Under the pieces are notes generated by a model, which was not told the origin of the DNA, searched no databases, and worked only from the letters and a program-made list of their open reading frames with translations. 64,000 nt of DNA from Psychrobacter namhaensis. GTDB taxonomy: Bacteria > Pseudomonadota > Gammaproteobacteria > Pseudomonadales > Moraxellaceae. Made by a program: the position numbers and the translations under genes. The stretch lies in assembly GCF_016107545.1 (NCBI RefSeq), contig NZ_JABASS010000009.1, positions 1-64,000 on the forward strand, written 5' to 3'. Numbering within the stretch: position 1 is the stretch's first letter; every line of letters starts with the position of its first letter. This document shows positions 27,839 to 36,369 of the stretch, piece after piece.

Positions 27839-29125
27839 ATGGGTTCAAAAATACCGTCTATACAGCCATCAAGTCGTGCAACACACACGCAGCCAAAGAC
27901 AGCGACCGAAATAAGTACTGGATTAAATCGCCGGCAGTTTTTGCGTCGAATAGGCATTGGTGCCGGTACTGCAGCCTTAGCAGCCCAAGGTATTTCTCAG
28001 GTTTTTGCAGCCAGTCCTCGTGAGCATAATGGTCGTTTGCAGATTACTAAGGACGATTTGCCCACGGCGTTATTGGATGAGCGCTTACCATCGCAGACAT
28101 CATTTTCACAAACAAGCTGTATCATACCAACGATTGAGACGCGAATTTTTGCCAGCTCCAATGTTGGCGGTAGTGAGGAGCGCAATCAGCTGGCGTTGGA
28201 TCGGCTGGCTTGTGCCGGTTTTAAGGTGAACAACCCCGCGATTACCACTCGGCAGTATTTGCGCTTTGCAGGCACTGATGTACAGCGAGCCGGCGACCTA
28301 CAAAATATCGCGACTGGTGCGATAGCGGCGCCTAAGCTGCTGCTGGGCGTACGCGGTGGATATGGTGCGATGCGTTTACTACCCATGGTGGATTGGTCCA
28401 CGCTTGGGCGCATTATGGCGGAGCGCGGTACGATACTGGCAGGCTTTAGTGATGTGACGGCTATCCAGTGTGCGCTACTGGCAAAAGGGGCGATGAGCTC
28501 ACTCGCAGCACCGATGCTTTATAGTGAGTTTGGCAAAATCAAACCCGATCAAGTGACTTGCCTACAGTTTGCGGAGGCCCTGAGTAACCCCAATTTAACC
28601 ATCACGGTACAAGATGCGTCTTTAACCAGTCAGCAGTTACCCAGTATGCTGACAACGGGTAAGCCACAAGTATTGAGGGGCACCATTTGGGGTGGCAACC
28701 TGAGCGTGGTATCGGCGCTGGCAGGTAGTGATTATCTACCGCGGATCGAAGGTGGTATTGTATTTTTAGAAGATGTGGGCGAGCAGGCGTATCGTATTGA
28801 GCGTATGCTCTATGATTTGTATTTGGCAGGCGTGTTTAAGGGTCAGCAAGCGATCGTGTTTGGTGCGCTATCTGGGGCAGGGGAGGACAGTTACGACAAA
28901 CGTTATGACGTTGCCACCGTGGTTCGCCAATTGCATAAGCTCACAGGCTTACCGATTTATAGTGGCATGCGTTTTGGCCATATTGGACAAAAACACAGCT
29001 TCCCACTTGGGGCAATTTGCCAAATTAGTCCAAACACAAGCCATGGCTATCAGCTAGCTTTTACCAACTACCCAACCATCAAGGCAGATGCCATGCACGT
29101 TGCAGGCTTGTGGCAAGCGGTTTAA
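27839..29125 (+). CDS. LD-carboxypeptidase (S66) with a Tat signal peptide
   Basis: 428 aa. From ~residue 90 the protein is an S66-family murein tetrapeptide LD-carboxypeptidase, which removes the terminal D-alanine from L,D-linked tetrapeptides during peptidoglycan recycling. The nucleophile region reads GFSDVTAIQ; the C-terminal ALSGAGED and HIGQKHSFPLG carry the Glu and His of the Ser-Glu-His triad. The N-terminus holds a twin-arginine motif, NRRQFLRRIG (30-39), a mild hydrophobic stretch and an A-x-A-like site near 55-58, so export by Tat is predicted. E. coli LdcA is cytoplasmic, which makes this unusual. Convergent with the AraC-type regulator. Confidence 0.85.
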   Translation: MGSKIPSIQPSSRATHTQPKTATEISTGLNRRQFLRRIGIGAGTAALAAQGISQVFAASPREHNGRLQITKDDLPTALLDERLPSQTSFSQTSCIIPTIETRIFASSNVGGSEERNQLALDRLACAGFKVNNPAITTRQYLRFAGTDVQRAGDLQNIATGAIAAPKLLLGVRGGYGAMRLLPMVDWSTLGRIMAERGTILAGFSDVTAIQCALLAKGAMSSLAAPMLYSEFGKIKPDQVTCLQFAEALSNPNLTITVQDASLTSQQLPSMLTTGKPQVLRGTIWGGNLSVVSALAGSDYLPRIEGGIVFLEDVGEQAYRIERMLYDLYLAGVFKGQQAIVFGALSGAGEDSYDKRYDVATVVRQLHKLTGLPIYSGMRFGHIGQKHSFPLGAICQISPNTSHGYQLAFTNYPTIKADAMHVAGLWQAV

Positions 29126-29144
29126 GCGTTCAATGCTATCATTG

Positions 29145-30143
29145 CTAAATGGGCAGCCGCGAAAACTTATCCTGATACTCTTTAGGCGTTAGTTCCGTGG
29201 CACGCTTAAACAGACGCGTAAAGGATGAGATATCATCATAACCAACGTGATCGACCAGCGATTTAATCGTCACATCGCCTGATTCTAACAAGCGTTTTGC
29301 CTGCTCAATTCTGACGGCTTGAATGTACTCAATCGGCCGCATGGCGACACAAGACTGAAAGCGTCTGTTCAAGGTACGCGGGGTGATATTGACCATCGCC
29401 GCCAAACGACTGACTTGAATAGGCCGATGGAAGTTTGCTTCGATAAACTCTTGTACTTGCTTGACGAGCGGATCTGAATGCGGTTTGTGCAGCGTCACGT
29501 TTGTGTAACTGTTTTGATTGCCTCTTTTACTGTCGATAATCTGAGTTCTTGCCACTTGCGTAGAAATCTCACGTCCGCAGTAGCGCTCTATCAATAATAA
29601 TCCCAAATCATAAAAGGCACTACCACCCGCGGCACAGAATATGTTACCCGATTGGGTGACGAACTGATTCTCCTGTAAATCAACGAGTGGAAAATCTGCT
29701 TTAAATTTACTCGCATAACCCCAATGAGTCGTGGCTATCTTATCGTCTAGCAGTCCTGCCTTTGCCAAAAAAAACGCTCCGCTACAATTGCTGGCAATAT
29801 CAGCCTTGGTCTTAGCCAGTCGTTGTAGGTGCGGTAGCAGCTCACTGTTTTGTCTTAATACTTTATCGATTGAATCACCAATGGTGGGTATTAATAATAA
29901 ATCGCATGCCGTGACGTCTTGAATGTCGCAATGCGCTTGCATGAGTAAGCGATTGCTACATCTGATATCCACACCGCCTAGGCTCGCTATTTGCACATTA
30001 AATCTAGGCTCAACTGCCTCATCCAAAAATCGCTGCCAGCTGACACCAGTGAATGAAAACAAGTCCAATGCGCCAGCAAGCACACTACCGAGCACCCCAT
30101 CGAATCCCAAAATAATGACTTTAAACGGTTTGTAGTTAGGCAT
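29145..30143 (-). CDS. GlxA-type AraC family transcriptional regulator
   Basis: 332 aa regulator with two domains. The N-terminal ~190 residues form a DJ-1/PfpI (glutamine-amidotransferase-like) sensor domain, with the nucleophile-elbow Cys in SNCSGAFFLAKAG. The C-terminal ~110 residues hold two AraC helix-turn-helix motifs (SRLAAMVNITPRTLNRRF and IKSLVDHVGYDDISSFTRLFK). It is divergent from the acyl-CoA dehydrogenase / MDR / SDR run that starts at 30326. By the usual arrangement it probably controls that run in response to an unknown metabolite, which is inference from position. Confidence 0.88.
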   Translation of the reverse strand: MPNYKPFKVIILGFDGVLGSVLAGALDLFSFTGVSWQRFLDEAVEPRFNVQIASLGGVDIRCSNRLLMQAHCDIQDVTACDLLLIPTIGDSIDKVLRQNSELLPHLQRLAKTKADIASNCSGAFFLAKAGLLDDKIATTHWGYASKFKADFPLVDLQENQFVTQSGNIFCAAGGSAFYDLGLLLIERYCGREISTQVARTQIIDSKRGNQNSYTNVTLHKPHSDPLVKQVQEFIEANFHRPIQVSRLAAMVNITPRTLNRRFQSCVAMRPIEYIQAVRIEQAKRLLESGDVTIKSLVDHVGYDDISSFTRLFKRATELTPKEYQDKFSRLPI

Positions 30144-30325
30144 CTGTGTCGGCTTTCCCTTGATAGCTATTACCCAAATAGACAGTTTTTTAGCTACAAA
30201 TTTCTTATTGTATGTCTTATTTGACCATAATTATGTCATAAATGACAATACGGCAAGGCGCGAAATTAGCTTAGTATCTATTGATAACCAATTTTTTTGT
30301 TAACGACAATACTAACGAGAACATT

Positions 30326-32131
30326 ATGGCAGCAGAAACGCTTATCAATGATTTTGAATTACCCTTCCAATTATACGATGTTTTGGACACTGAAACGCTG
30401 ACCGAACATCCCAAATTCTCAGAGCACAGCCGCGAGACATTCGTTGCGGTACTAGACACCGCAAACAAAATAGCAACCGATTTGTTTTTGCCGCACAACC
30501 ACGTTGCCGATAAAAACGAGCCGCAGTTTGATGGTAAAAAAGTTAGCATGATAGATGATGTGAAAGTCGCCTTTGATGCGTTTCGGGACTCGGGTTTTAT
30601 CGCGGGTCGTTATAGCTTCGAAGATGGTGGGATGCAGCTGCCTGAAACAGTGATGACAGCAGTGGCAGGCTATTTTATGGCGGCCAACCCCTCAACGACT
30701 GCGTATCCGTTTTTGACCACAGCGGCAATCAACGTGATCTCACACTTTGCCAATGACGATATCAAAGCGGCCTTTATGCCGCGTATGCTGACGGGGGACT
30801 TTACTGGAACGATGGCACTGACGGAGCCACATGCGGGGTCATCGCTGGCTGACATCAAAACCACCGCGGTAAAACAAAACGATGGCTCATACCGAATAAA
30901 AGGCAGTAAGATTTATATCTCAGCAGGCGATCACGAACTGTCTGACAATATTGTTCATTTGGTATTGGCCAAAATTCCAGGCGGTCCTAGTGGCGTCAAA
31001 GGGATTTCTTTGTTTGCCGTGCCAAAATATCGCTTAAACGATGACTTGTCGGTTGGCGAGCGCAATGACGTGCATTTGACTGGACTCATTCATAAGCTTG
31101 GTTATCGAGGGGCTACCTCGACGGCATTGAGCTTTGGTGATGAAGGCGACTGTCATGGTTATCTGATTGGCGAAGCGCACTTTGGTCTGCGTTATATGTT
31201 CAAAATGATGAATGAGGCACGTATCGCGGTTGGTTTTGGGGCCTCTATGATTGGCTATCGGGGTTATCAGTACTCGCTAGATTACGCCAAAGACCGAACG
31301 CAAGGTCGAATCGCACCGAACAACAAGCCTGAAGATGCCGCCACGGCAATCATCCAGCATGGCGATGTAAAGCGTATGCTACTCGCGCAAAAAGCCTACT
31401 CTGAGGGTGGTATTTCCTTATGCCTATACGGCTCAAACCTGATAGACCGTATCAATACTTGCGAAGACGAAACGCTAAAAAATGAGCTGTCAGAACTATT
31501 AGACTTACTCACACCAGTGTTAAAAGCATGGCCGTCTGAGTATGGCCCTAAAGCCAATGACTTGGGCATTCAAGTATTGGGCGGTGCCGGTTATACGCGC
31601 GAATATCATGCCGAGCAGTTTTGGCGTGACAACCGTCTCAACCCCATCCACGAAGGCACAAATGGCGTGCAAGCCTTAGATTTGTCATTTCGCAAGTTAT
31701 GGCAAAAAGGTGGGCTTGGTATTCAGATTCTAAAGCGTGAAATCACGCAAGATCTAACCAGCATCACCACGCCTGAGAGCGCAGCGCTTGCGGGTAAATT
31801 AACGCCTTATATGGGTCATCTGCATGACGTGCTGGTGCATTTAAGCAAAGTTTTACAGACTGAAGAGGCGTTAACGCTTACTGGCAACGCCCAAGCGCTC
31901 ATGAATGTTTTTGCCTCAATTGTGCTGAGCTGGATTTGGATTCGCCAAGCGAGTAAAGCTGAGCAACTGTTAAGTGAGACAAGCGACGCTGAAAAACAAA
32001 ATTTCTATCAGGGAAAAATACAGGCGGCAAAATACTTTATCGATTGGGAATTACCATTAATCAAACGCGATATCGCAATTTTAACCCACAACAATTCTGT
32101 TTGCACGGACATGCAAGCCGACTGGTTCTAA
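30326..32131 (+). CDS. acyl-CoA dehydrogenase (large, FadE5-like)
   Basis: FAD-dependent acyl-CoA dehydrogenase of 601 aa from the ATG at 30326 (GAGA upstream); the frame is open to 30281. It is longer than the ~380 aa canonical type because of an N-terminal extension and a C-terminal helical domain (from ~residue 470), as in the FadE5-like / dimethylsulfoniopropionate-type group. Visible motifs are MALTEPHAGSSLADIKT (FAD/substrate site), GSKIYISAGDH and the C-terminal core QVLGGAGYTREYHAEQFWRD ... HEGTNGVQALDL. The catalytic Glu is probably in IHEGTNG. First gene of a run with an MDR reductase and two SDRs; 22 bases separate it from the next start. Confidence 0.9.
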   Translation: MAAETLINDFELPFQLYDVLDTETLTEHPKFSEHSRETFVAVLDTANKIATDLFLPHNHVADKNEPQFDGKKVSMIDDVKVAFDAFRDSGFIAGRYSFEDGGMQLPETVMTAVAGYFMAANPSTTAYPFLTTAAINVISHFANDDIKAAFMPRMLTGDFTGTMALTEPHAGSSLADIKTTAVKQNDGSYRIKGSKIYISAGDHELSDNIVHLVLAKIPGGPSGVKGISLFAVPKYRLNDDLSVGERNDVHLTGLIHKLGYRGATSTALSFGDEGDCHGYLIGEAHFGLRYMFKMMNEARIAVGFGASMIGYRGYQYSLDYAKDRTQGRIAPNNKPEDAATAIIQHGDVKRMLLAQKAYSEGGISLCLYGSNLIDRINTCEDETLKNELSELLDLLTPVLKAWPSEYGPKANDLGIQVLGGAGYTREYHAEQFWRDNRLNPIHEGTNGVQALDLSFRKLWQKGGLGIQILKREITQDLTSITTPESAALAGKLTPYMGHLHDVLVHLSKVLQTEEALTLTGNAQALMNVFASIVLSWIWIRQASKAEQLLSETSDAEKQNFYQGKIQAAKYFIDWELPLIKRDIAILTHNNSVCTDMQADWF

Positions 32132-32153
32132 AGACCTCTCTAAGGAAAGAGTA

Positions 32154-33161
32154 ATGACAACAATCAACAAGCAGTGGCGACTAAAAGCAAGACCGGTTGG
32201 CGAACCGAGCGCTGATACTTGGGAGTATACCGAGACAGAGCTGCCGACCATCAAAGACGGGCAGTTGCTGATAAAAATTGAGTATATCTCTATGGATCCG
32301 GCGATGCGTGGGTGGCTCAATGACGCAAAGTCTTACATCGAGCCGGTACAGATTGGCGATGTCATGCGTGCTGGTACGGTGGGTGAAGTTATTGCAAGCA
32401 AGCATGAGAAGTTTGCCGTTGGTGATTATGTGGCTGGTCACAATGGTATGCAGTCGTATGCCGTCAGTGACGGTACGGGCCTGCACAAAGTCGATCCAAA
32501 TCTCGCACCATTGTCTTATTACTTGGGCGTATTGGGTATGCCGGGCATGACTGGCTATTTTGGTTTGTTAAAAACAGGGGAGCCAAAAGCAGGCGAGACC
32601 GTTGTCGTATCTGGCGCGGCAGGTGCGGTTGGTAGTTTGGTCGGTCAAATTGCCAAAATTAAGGGCTGCCGAGTCGTCGGTATCGCAGGCGGTAGCGAAA
32701 AATGTCAGTTCTTGATTGATGAGCTTGGATTTGATGCGACGATCGATTATAAAAATGAAGATGTAAAAAAAGCACTGAAGAAAACCTGCCCAGATGGCGT
32801 TGATGTGTATTTTGACAATGTTGGTGGCGATATTTTAAATGACGTACTCACCCAGATTAATCTGCGCGCGCGTATCGTTATTTGCGGTGCGATTAGCCAA
32901 TATAACAACACCACAGCGGTCAAAGGCCCATCAAATTACTTGTCATTATTGGTCAATCGCGCGCGTATGGAGGGTATTGTGGTGTTTGATAATATCAAGG
33001 AATACCCAATCGCGATGAAAGAGATTGCGGGCTGGATTCAGTCAGGTGATATCAAAGTAAAAGATCATATCGTTGAAGGTATCGAGACCTTCCCTGATAC
33101 CTTAATGATGCTTTTTAAAGGGAAAAATTTTGGCAAGTTGGTACTTAAGGTAGAGGGATAA
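32154..33161 (+). CDS. zinc-independent MDR family NADP-dependent oxidoreductase
   Basis: 335 aa medium-chain reductase of the leukotriene B4 12-hydroxydehydrogenase / CurA type, which reduces alpha,beta-unsaturated ketones or aldehydes with NADPH. The substrate-side ISMDPAMRGW, the glycine-rich SGAAGAVGSLVGQIAK (about 142-157) and VYFDNVGGDILNDVL are diagnostic. Zinc ligands are absent, as expected. It sits in tight order between the acyl-CoA dehydrogenase (22-base gap) and an SDR (3-base gap), so it is almost certainly in one operon. The substrate is not readable from the sequence. Confidence 0.9.
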   Translation: MTTINKQWRLKARPVGEPSADTWEYTETELPTIKDGQLLIKIEYISMDPAMRGWLNDAKSYIEPVQIGDVMRAGTVGEVIASKHEKFAVGDYVAGHNGMQSYAVSDGTGLHKVDPNLAPLSYYLGVLGMPGMTGYFGLLKTGEPKAGETVVVSGAAGAVGSLVGQIAKIKGCRVVGIAGGSEKCQFLIDELGFDATIDYKNEDVKKALKKTCPDGVDVYFDNVGGDILNDVLTQINLRARIVICGAISQYNNTTAVKGPSNYLSLLVNRARMEGIVVFDNIKEYPIAMKEIAGWIQSGDIKVKDHIVEGIETFPDTLMMLFKGKNFGKLVLKVEG

Positions 33162-33164
33162 ATC

Positions 33165-33947
33165 ATGACACCAAATATAAATGGAGTAGCAAGTAATGTT
33201 GCTGGTAAGCGCATTTTGATTACGGGCGGTGCTTCTGGTATCGGTGCAGCCAGTGCGTTACTACTGGCCAGTCGCGGCGCAAAAGTTGTGATTGGCGACA
33301 GGGCAGAAGAACTAGGCGCTGCCATAGCCAAGCAAGGTCAAGATGCTGGCAATAGCATTACCTTTAAAAAGGTAGATGTCACCAGTGGCGATGAAGTACG
33401 AGCGTTATTTGCTTTTGCTGTGCAAGCGCTTGGTGGCCTCGATGTCGTGGTAAACAACGCTGGTATCGACCATAAACCTGCCCCCATGCATGAGCTAACC
33501 GAGGAAGATTTTGACCGTAATATCGCAGTGAACCTAAAAGGCGTCTGGCACTGTATGCGTGCTGCGGTTACTTGTATGGCACCCAATGGCGGTGGTCATG
33601 TGATTAATGTGGCATCTATTGCAGGCTTGCGATCTGCGCCCATGTTGTCTATTTATAGTGCCGCTAAACATGGCGTCATGGGGCTTACCAAGTCTGCGGC
33701 CCATGAATACGCCCGTGTCAATATTCGCTTTAATGCGGTGTGTCCCAGTTTTATCGATACACCAATGGTGCGTAATACCATGGCAAATATGGACGAGCGC
33801 GCGCAGCAAGCCACCATCAAGGCCAGCCCACTGCGCCGTTTGGGAGAAGTTGATGAGGTGTCTGGTGCGATTGCATGGCTGGCCAGTGATGAGAGCAGCT
33901 TTATGAATGGTCATGCCTTTACCCTTGATGGCGGTATGTTGGCTTAA
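33165..33947 (+). CDS. SDR family oxidoreductase
   Basis: Classical short-chain dehydrogenase of 260 aa. The cofactor motif TGGASGIG is at about 18-25 and NNAG near 98, with the catalytic Ser in INVASIAG and YSAAKHG. Asp after beta-2 (VVIGDR) suggests NAD(H). It starts three bases after the MDR gene stop, indicating translational coupling. Together with the acyl-CoA dehydrogenase and the second SDR it suggests stepwise oxidation of a CoA ester or alcohol. It is best left as a general alcohol/3-hydroxyacyl dehydrogenase. Confidence 0.88.
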   Translation: MTPNINGVASNVAGKRILITGGASGIGAASALLLASRGAKVVIGDRAEELGAAIAKQGQDAGNSITFKKVDVTSGDEVRALFAFAVQALGGLDVVVNNAGIDHKPAPMHELTEEDFDRNIAVNLKGVWHCMRAAVTCMAPNGGGHVINVASIAGLRSAPMLSIYSAAKHGVMGLTKSAAHEYARVNIRFNAVCPSFIDTPMVRNTMANMDERAQQATIKASPLRRLGEVDEVSGAIAWLASDESSFMNGHAFTLDGGMLA

Positions 33948-34010
33948 TGGCTTAATATCAAAAGAATTTTTGATAGGGCTTTTATTCAAATATTTAAAAT
34001 ATAAGGAATA

Positions 34011-34775
34011 ATGATGAAAGATTTATTTGATTTAACTGGTAAGATTGCCTTGGTGACGGGTGCCAGCCGCGGTATTGGCGAGTCTATTGCACGTCTGCTT
34101 GCCTCAAGAGGGGCTCACGTGATTGTCTCTAGCCGCAAAATCGACGCTTGCCAAGCGGTGGCTGATAGCATTATTGCTGATGGCCATAAAGCCAGTGCTT
34201 TTGCTTGTCATGTGGGAGATATGGAGCAGATTGATGCGATTTTTGAGCATATCAAAAGTGAATTTGGTCAGATTGATATTTTGGTCAATAACGCCGCCGC
34301 CAACCCTTATTACGGGCATATCTTAGACACCGATTTAGCGGCTTTTGATAAGACCGTTGAAGTTAACATTCGCGGCTACTTCTTTATGTCGACCGCTGCG
34401 GGCAAGATGATGCGCGAGCAGGGCGGCGGCGTCATTTTAAATACCGCATCCGTGAATGGTTTGGTCGCAGGTGACAAGCAAGGTATTTACTCAATCACTA
34501 AGGCGGCTGTCATTAGTATGACCAAAGCCTTTGCAAAAGAGTGTGGCCCGTTAAATATTCGTGTGAATGCGTTATTGCCAGGCTTGACCGATACAAAGTT
34601 TGCCTCTGCCTTGACCACCAATGATAAAGTCTTAAAAATGGCGCTGCATGCCATCCCTTTAGGGCGCGTGGCTGATCCCGATGAGATGGCTGGCACAGTA
34701 TTATATCTAGTGTCTGACGCATCGAGCTATACTACAGGCGCGACCGTGGTGGTAGATGGCGGCATGCTCGCCTAG
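34011..34775 (+). CDS. SDR family oxidoreductase
   Basis: 254 aa short-chain dehydrogenase with TGASRGIG near 17-24, NNAA near 92, catalytic Ser in LNTASVNG and YSITKAA. Arg/Lys after beta-2 (VIVSSRK) suggests NADP(H) preference, unlike the SDR before it. It resembles the DHRS4/3-oxoacyl-reductase-like group. Either of two adjacent ATG codons (34011 or 34014) could be used; AAGGA lies upstream. Last gene of the run and followed by a terminator. Confidence 0.88.
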   Translation: MMKDLFDLTGKIALVTGASRGIGESIARLLASRGAHVIVSSRKIDACQAVADSIIADGHKASAFACHVGDMEQIDAIFEHIKSEFGQIDILVNNAAANPYYGHILDTDLAAFDKTVEVNIRGYFFMSTAAGKMMREQGGGVILNTASVNGLVAGDKQGIYSITKAAVISMTKAFAKECGPLNIRVNALLPGLTDTKFASALTTNDKVLKMALHAIPLGRVADPDEMAGTVLYLVSDASSYTTGATVVVDGGMLA

Positions 34776-34814
34776 CTTCGTGTTGCTGATAGAAGCACAG
34801 AAACCGTTTTTAAA

Positions 34815-34852
34815 AAAAACCGCATAAGAGTCATTTCTGTGCGGTTTTTGGT
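34815..34852 (+). terminator. rho-independent terminator after the SDR gene
   Basis: Stem AAAAACCGCA / TGCGGTTTTT around a 15-base loop. A competing longer hairpin using CACAGAAA / TTTCTGTG overlaps it. Confidence 0.75.
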
Positions 34853-35002
34853 TTAACGCCTGAATTGAATAAAAAACTTCTTTAGACTTCTACTATCGTA
34901 TCGCGTTTGCGACCCTTCCTATACGCAAACCAGCTCGGTAATGGCATAATAAACACAAAGAACCAAACTGGCAGAGACGGACATAAAACAAGGGAGTCAA
35001 CC

Positions 35003-35863
35003 ATGGATTCAGTGAACGACAATATAGCAGCCGACATCTCTAAAAACAAAACGTGGTTATTTGTCCCAGCGACTCGGATCGATCGAGTGGCAAAAGCGTT
35101 TGCCAGTGATGCAGATGCAGTGATTATTGATTTGGAGGATGCCGTCGCCCAAGAGGATAAGGCACAAGCTCGAGAGGCGTTGAAAAAATACTATGATGAT
35201 CAAAATGACACGCAAAATCATCAGCCGATTTGGCTACGGATTAATCAAGCAGGCAGTCAAGCATTTTTTGAAGACGTAGCGCTATGCCAGCAAATGCCTA
35301 AAATAGCGGGTGTGCTACTGGCCAAAGCGGAAAAAGCAGCAGATATTGAATACGTGCATCAGCACACTGGTCTACCTGTCATCGCACTAATAGAAAGTGC
35401 CGCTGGTTTATATCACATAGATAACATGGCAAAAACGACTGGATTGATCGCGTTCAGTTATGGGTTTTTAGACTTGTGCAATGATCTGCGCGTGCAAGCA
35501 GGCACGCCCTCAGCGGATATCATTGCCAATCAGATCCGCTATCAATTAATTTTAATATCGAAAATACATCAGTTAGCGCCGCCCATCGACACCATTTATC
35601 CTGATTTCAACGACGGGGCAGGATTGCGCGCTCGCGTACAGTTGTGGTCGCAAATGGGTATGTTAGGGATGCTGTGTATTCATCCCAAGCAAGTAGCCAC
35701 TGTCCCACAAGCCCTACAACCGACAGATAGTGAGCTTGAGTTTGCGCAGCGTGTGGTTGCAGAGTATGAACAAAGCGGGCAGGCGGTGTTTAAAATAGAG
35801 GGCGAGATGGTCGATGCGCCCGTGATTGAGCGCTGCCGTCAATTATTGGTGAAGTCGCAGTGA
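35003..35863 (+). CDS. CitE-like CoA ester lyase (HpcH/HpaI family)
   Basis: 286 aa TIM-barrel lyase of the citrate-lyase-beta/malyl-CoA-lyase family, which cleaves or forms C-C bonds in beta-hydroxyacyl-CoA compounds using Mg2+. The start is the ATG at 35003, which has AGGGAG upstream; the open frame reaches 34907. Features: FVPATRIDRVAKAF, the DLEDAV metal/substrate motif, LRIN, the metal ligand Glu in ALIESAAGL and the Asp-containing YGFLDLCNDL. No citrate lyase alpha or gamma genes are adjacent, so it is a stand-alone CitE homologue. The terminator upstream puts it on its own transcript. Confidence 0.87.
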   Translation: MDSVNDNIAADISKNKTWLFVPATRIDRVAKAFASDADAVIIDLEDAVAQEDKAQAREALKKYYDDQNDTQNHQPIWLRINQAGSQAFFEDVALCQQMPKIAGVLLAKAEKAADIEYVHQHTGLPVIALIESAAGLYHIDNMAKTTGLIAFSYGFLDLCNDLRVQAGTPSADIIANQIRYQLILISKIHQLAPPIDTIYPDFNDGAGLRARVQLWSQMGMLGMLCIHPKQVATVPQALQPTDSELEFAQRVVAEYEQSGQAVFKIEGEMVDAPVIERCRQLLVKSQ

Positions 35864-35936
35864 TTGGCAAAGTGGCGAGCGGTGAAATAATGCTTTATCA
35901 TAAACCATACATACTAAGACTCTATCAAAAAACCCT

Positions 35937-36350
35937 ATGATTTTTATCAGCAATAATATTAGCCTCAGTGACAATGAAGTGGAGATCAGTGCCATACGCG
36001 CGCAGGGAGCAGGCGGGCAAAATGTCAATAAAGTCTCCTCTGCGATTCATCTGCGGTTTGATATCCATGCCTCAAGTTTGAGTGATATTCATAAGCAGCG
36101 CCTGCTGGATAGTAAAGATAGCCGAATCACCAAAGAAGGTGTGCTCATCATTAAAGCCCAGCAGTTTCGCACGCAAGAAAGAAACAAAATCGATGCGTTT
36201 GAACGTCTGCGCAGCTTCATCATAAAAGCCACGTATGTCAATAAGACCCGCAAGCCTACCAAACCGAGTAGAAACGCCAAGCGTAAACGTGTTGATCAAA
36301 AAACCCAGCGCGGCAAGACCAAAGCCTTACGCGGTAAAGTGGACTATTAA
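35937..36350 (+). CDS. arfB: alternative ribosome-rescue factor B (peptidyl-tRNA hydrolase)
   Basis: 137 aa rescue factor (YaeJ) that releases peptides from ribosomes stalled without a stop codon. The GGQ catalytic motif lies in RAQGAGGQNVNKVSSA (about 20-35). The C-terminal ~35 residues are extremely Lys/Arg-rich (KTRKPTKPSRNAKRKR), the tail that enters the empty mRNA channel. There is no codon-recognition domain, which separates it from RF1/RF2. Convergent with the MFS gene. Confidence 0.93.
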   Translation: MIFISNNISLSDNEVEISAIRAQGAGGQNVNKVSSAIHLRFDIHASSLSDIHKQRLLDSKDSRITKEGVLIIKAQQFRTQERNKIDAFERLRSFIIKATYVNKTRKPTKPSRNAKRKRVDQKTQRGKTKALRGKVDY

Positions 36351-36369
36351 AACCAGCGCTCCTTACTGC

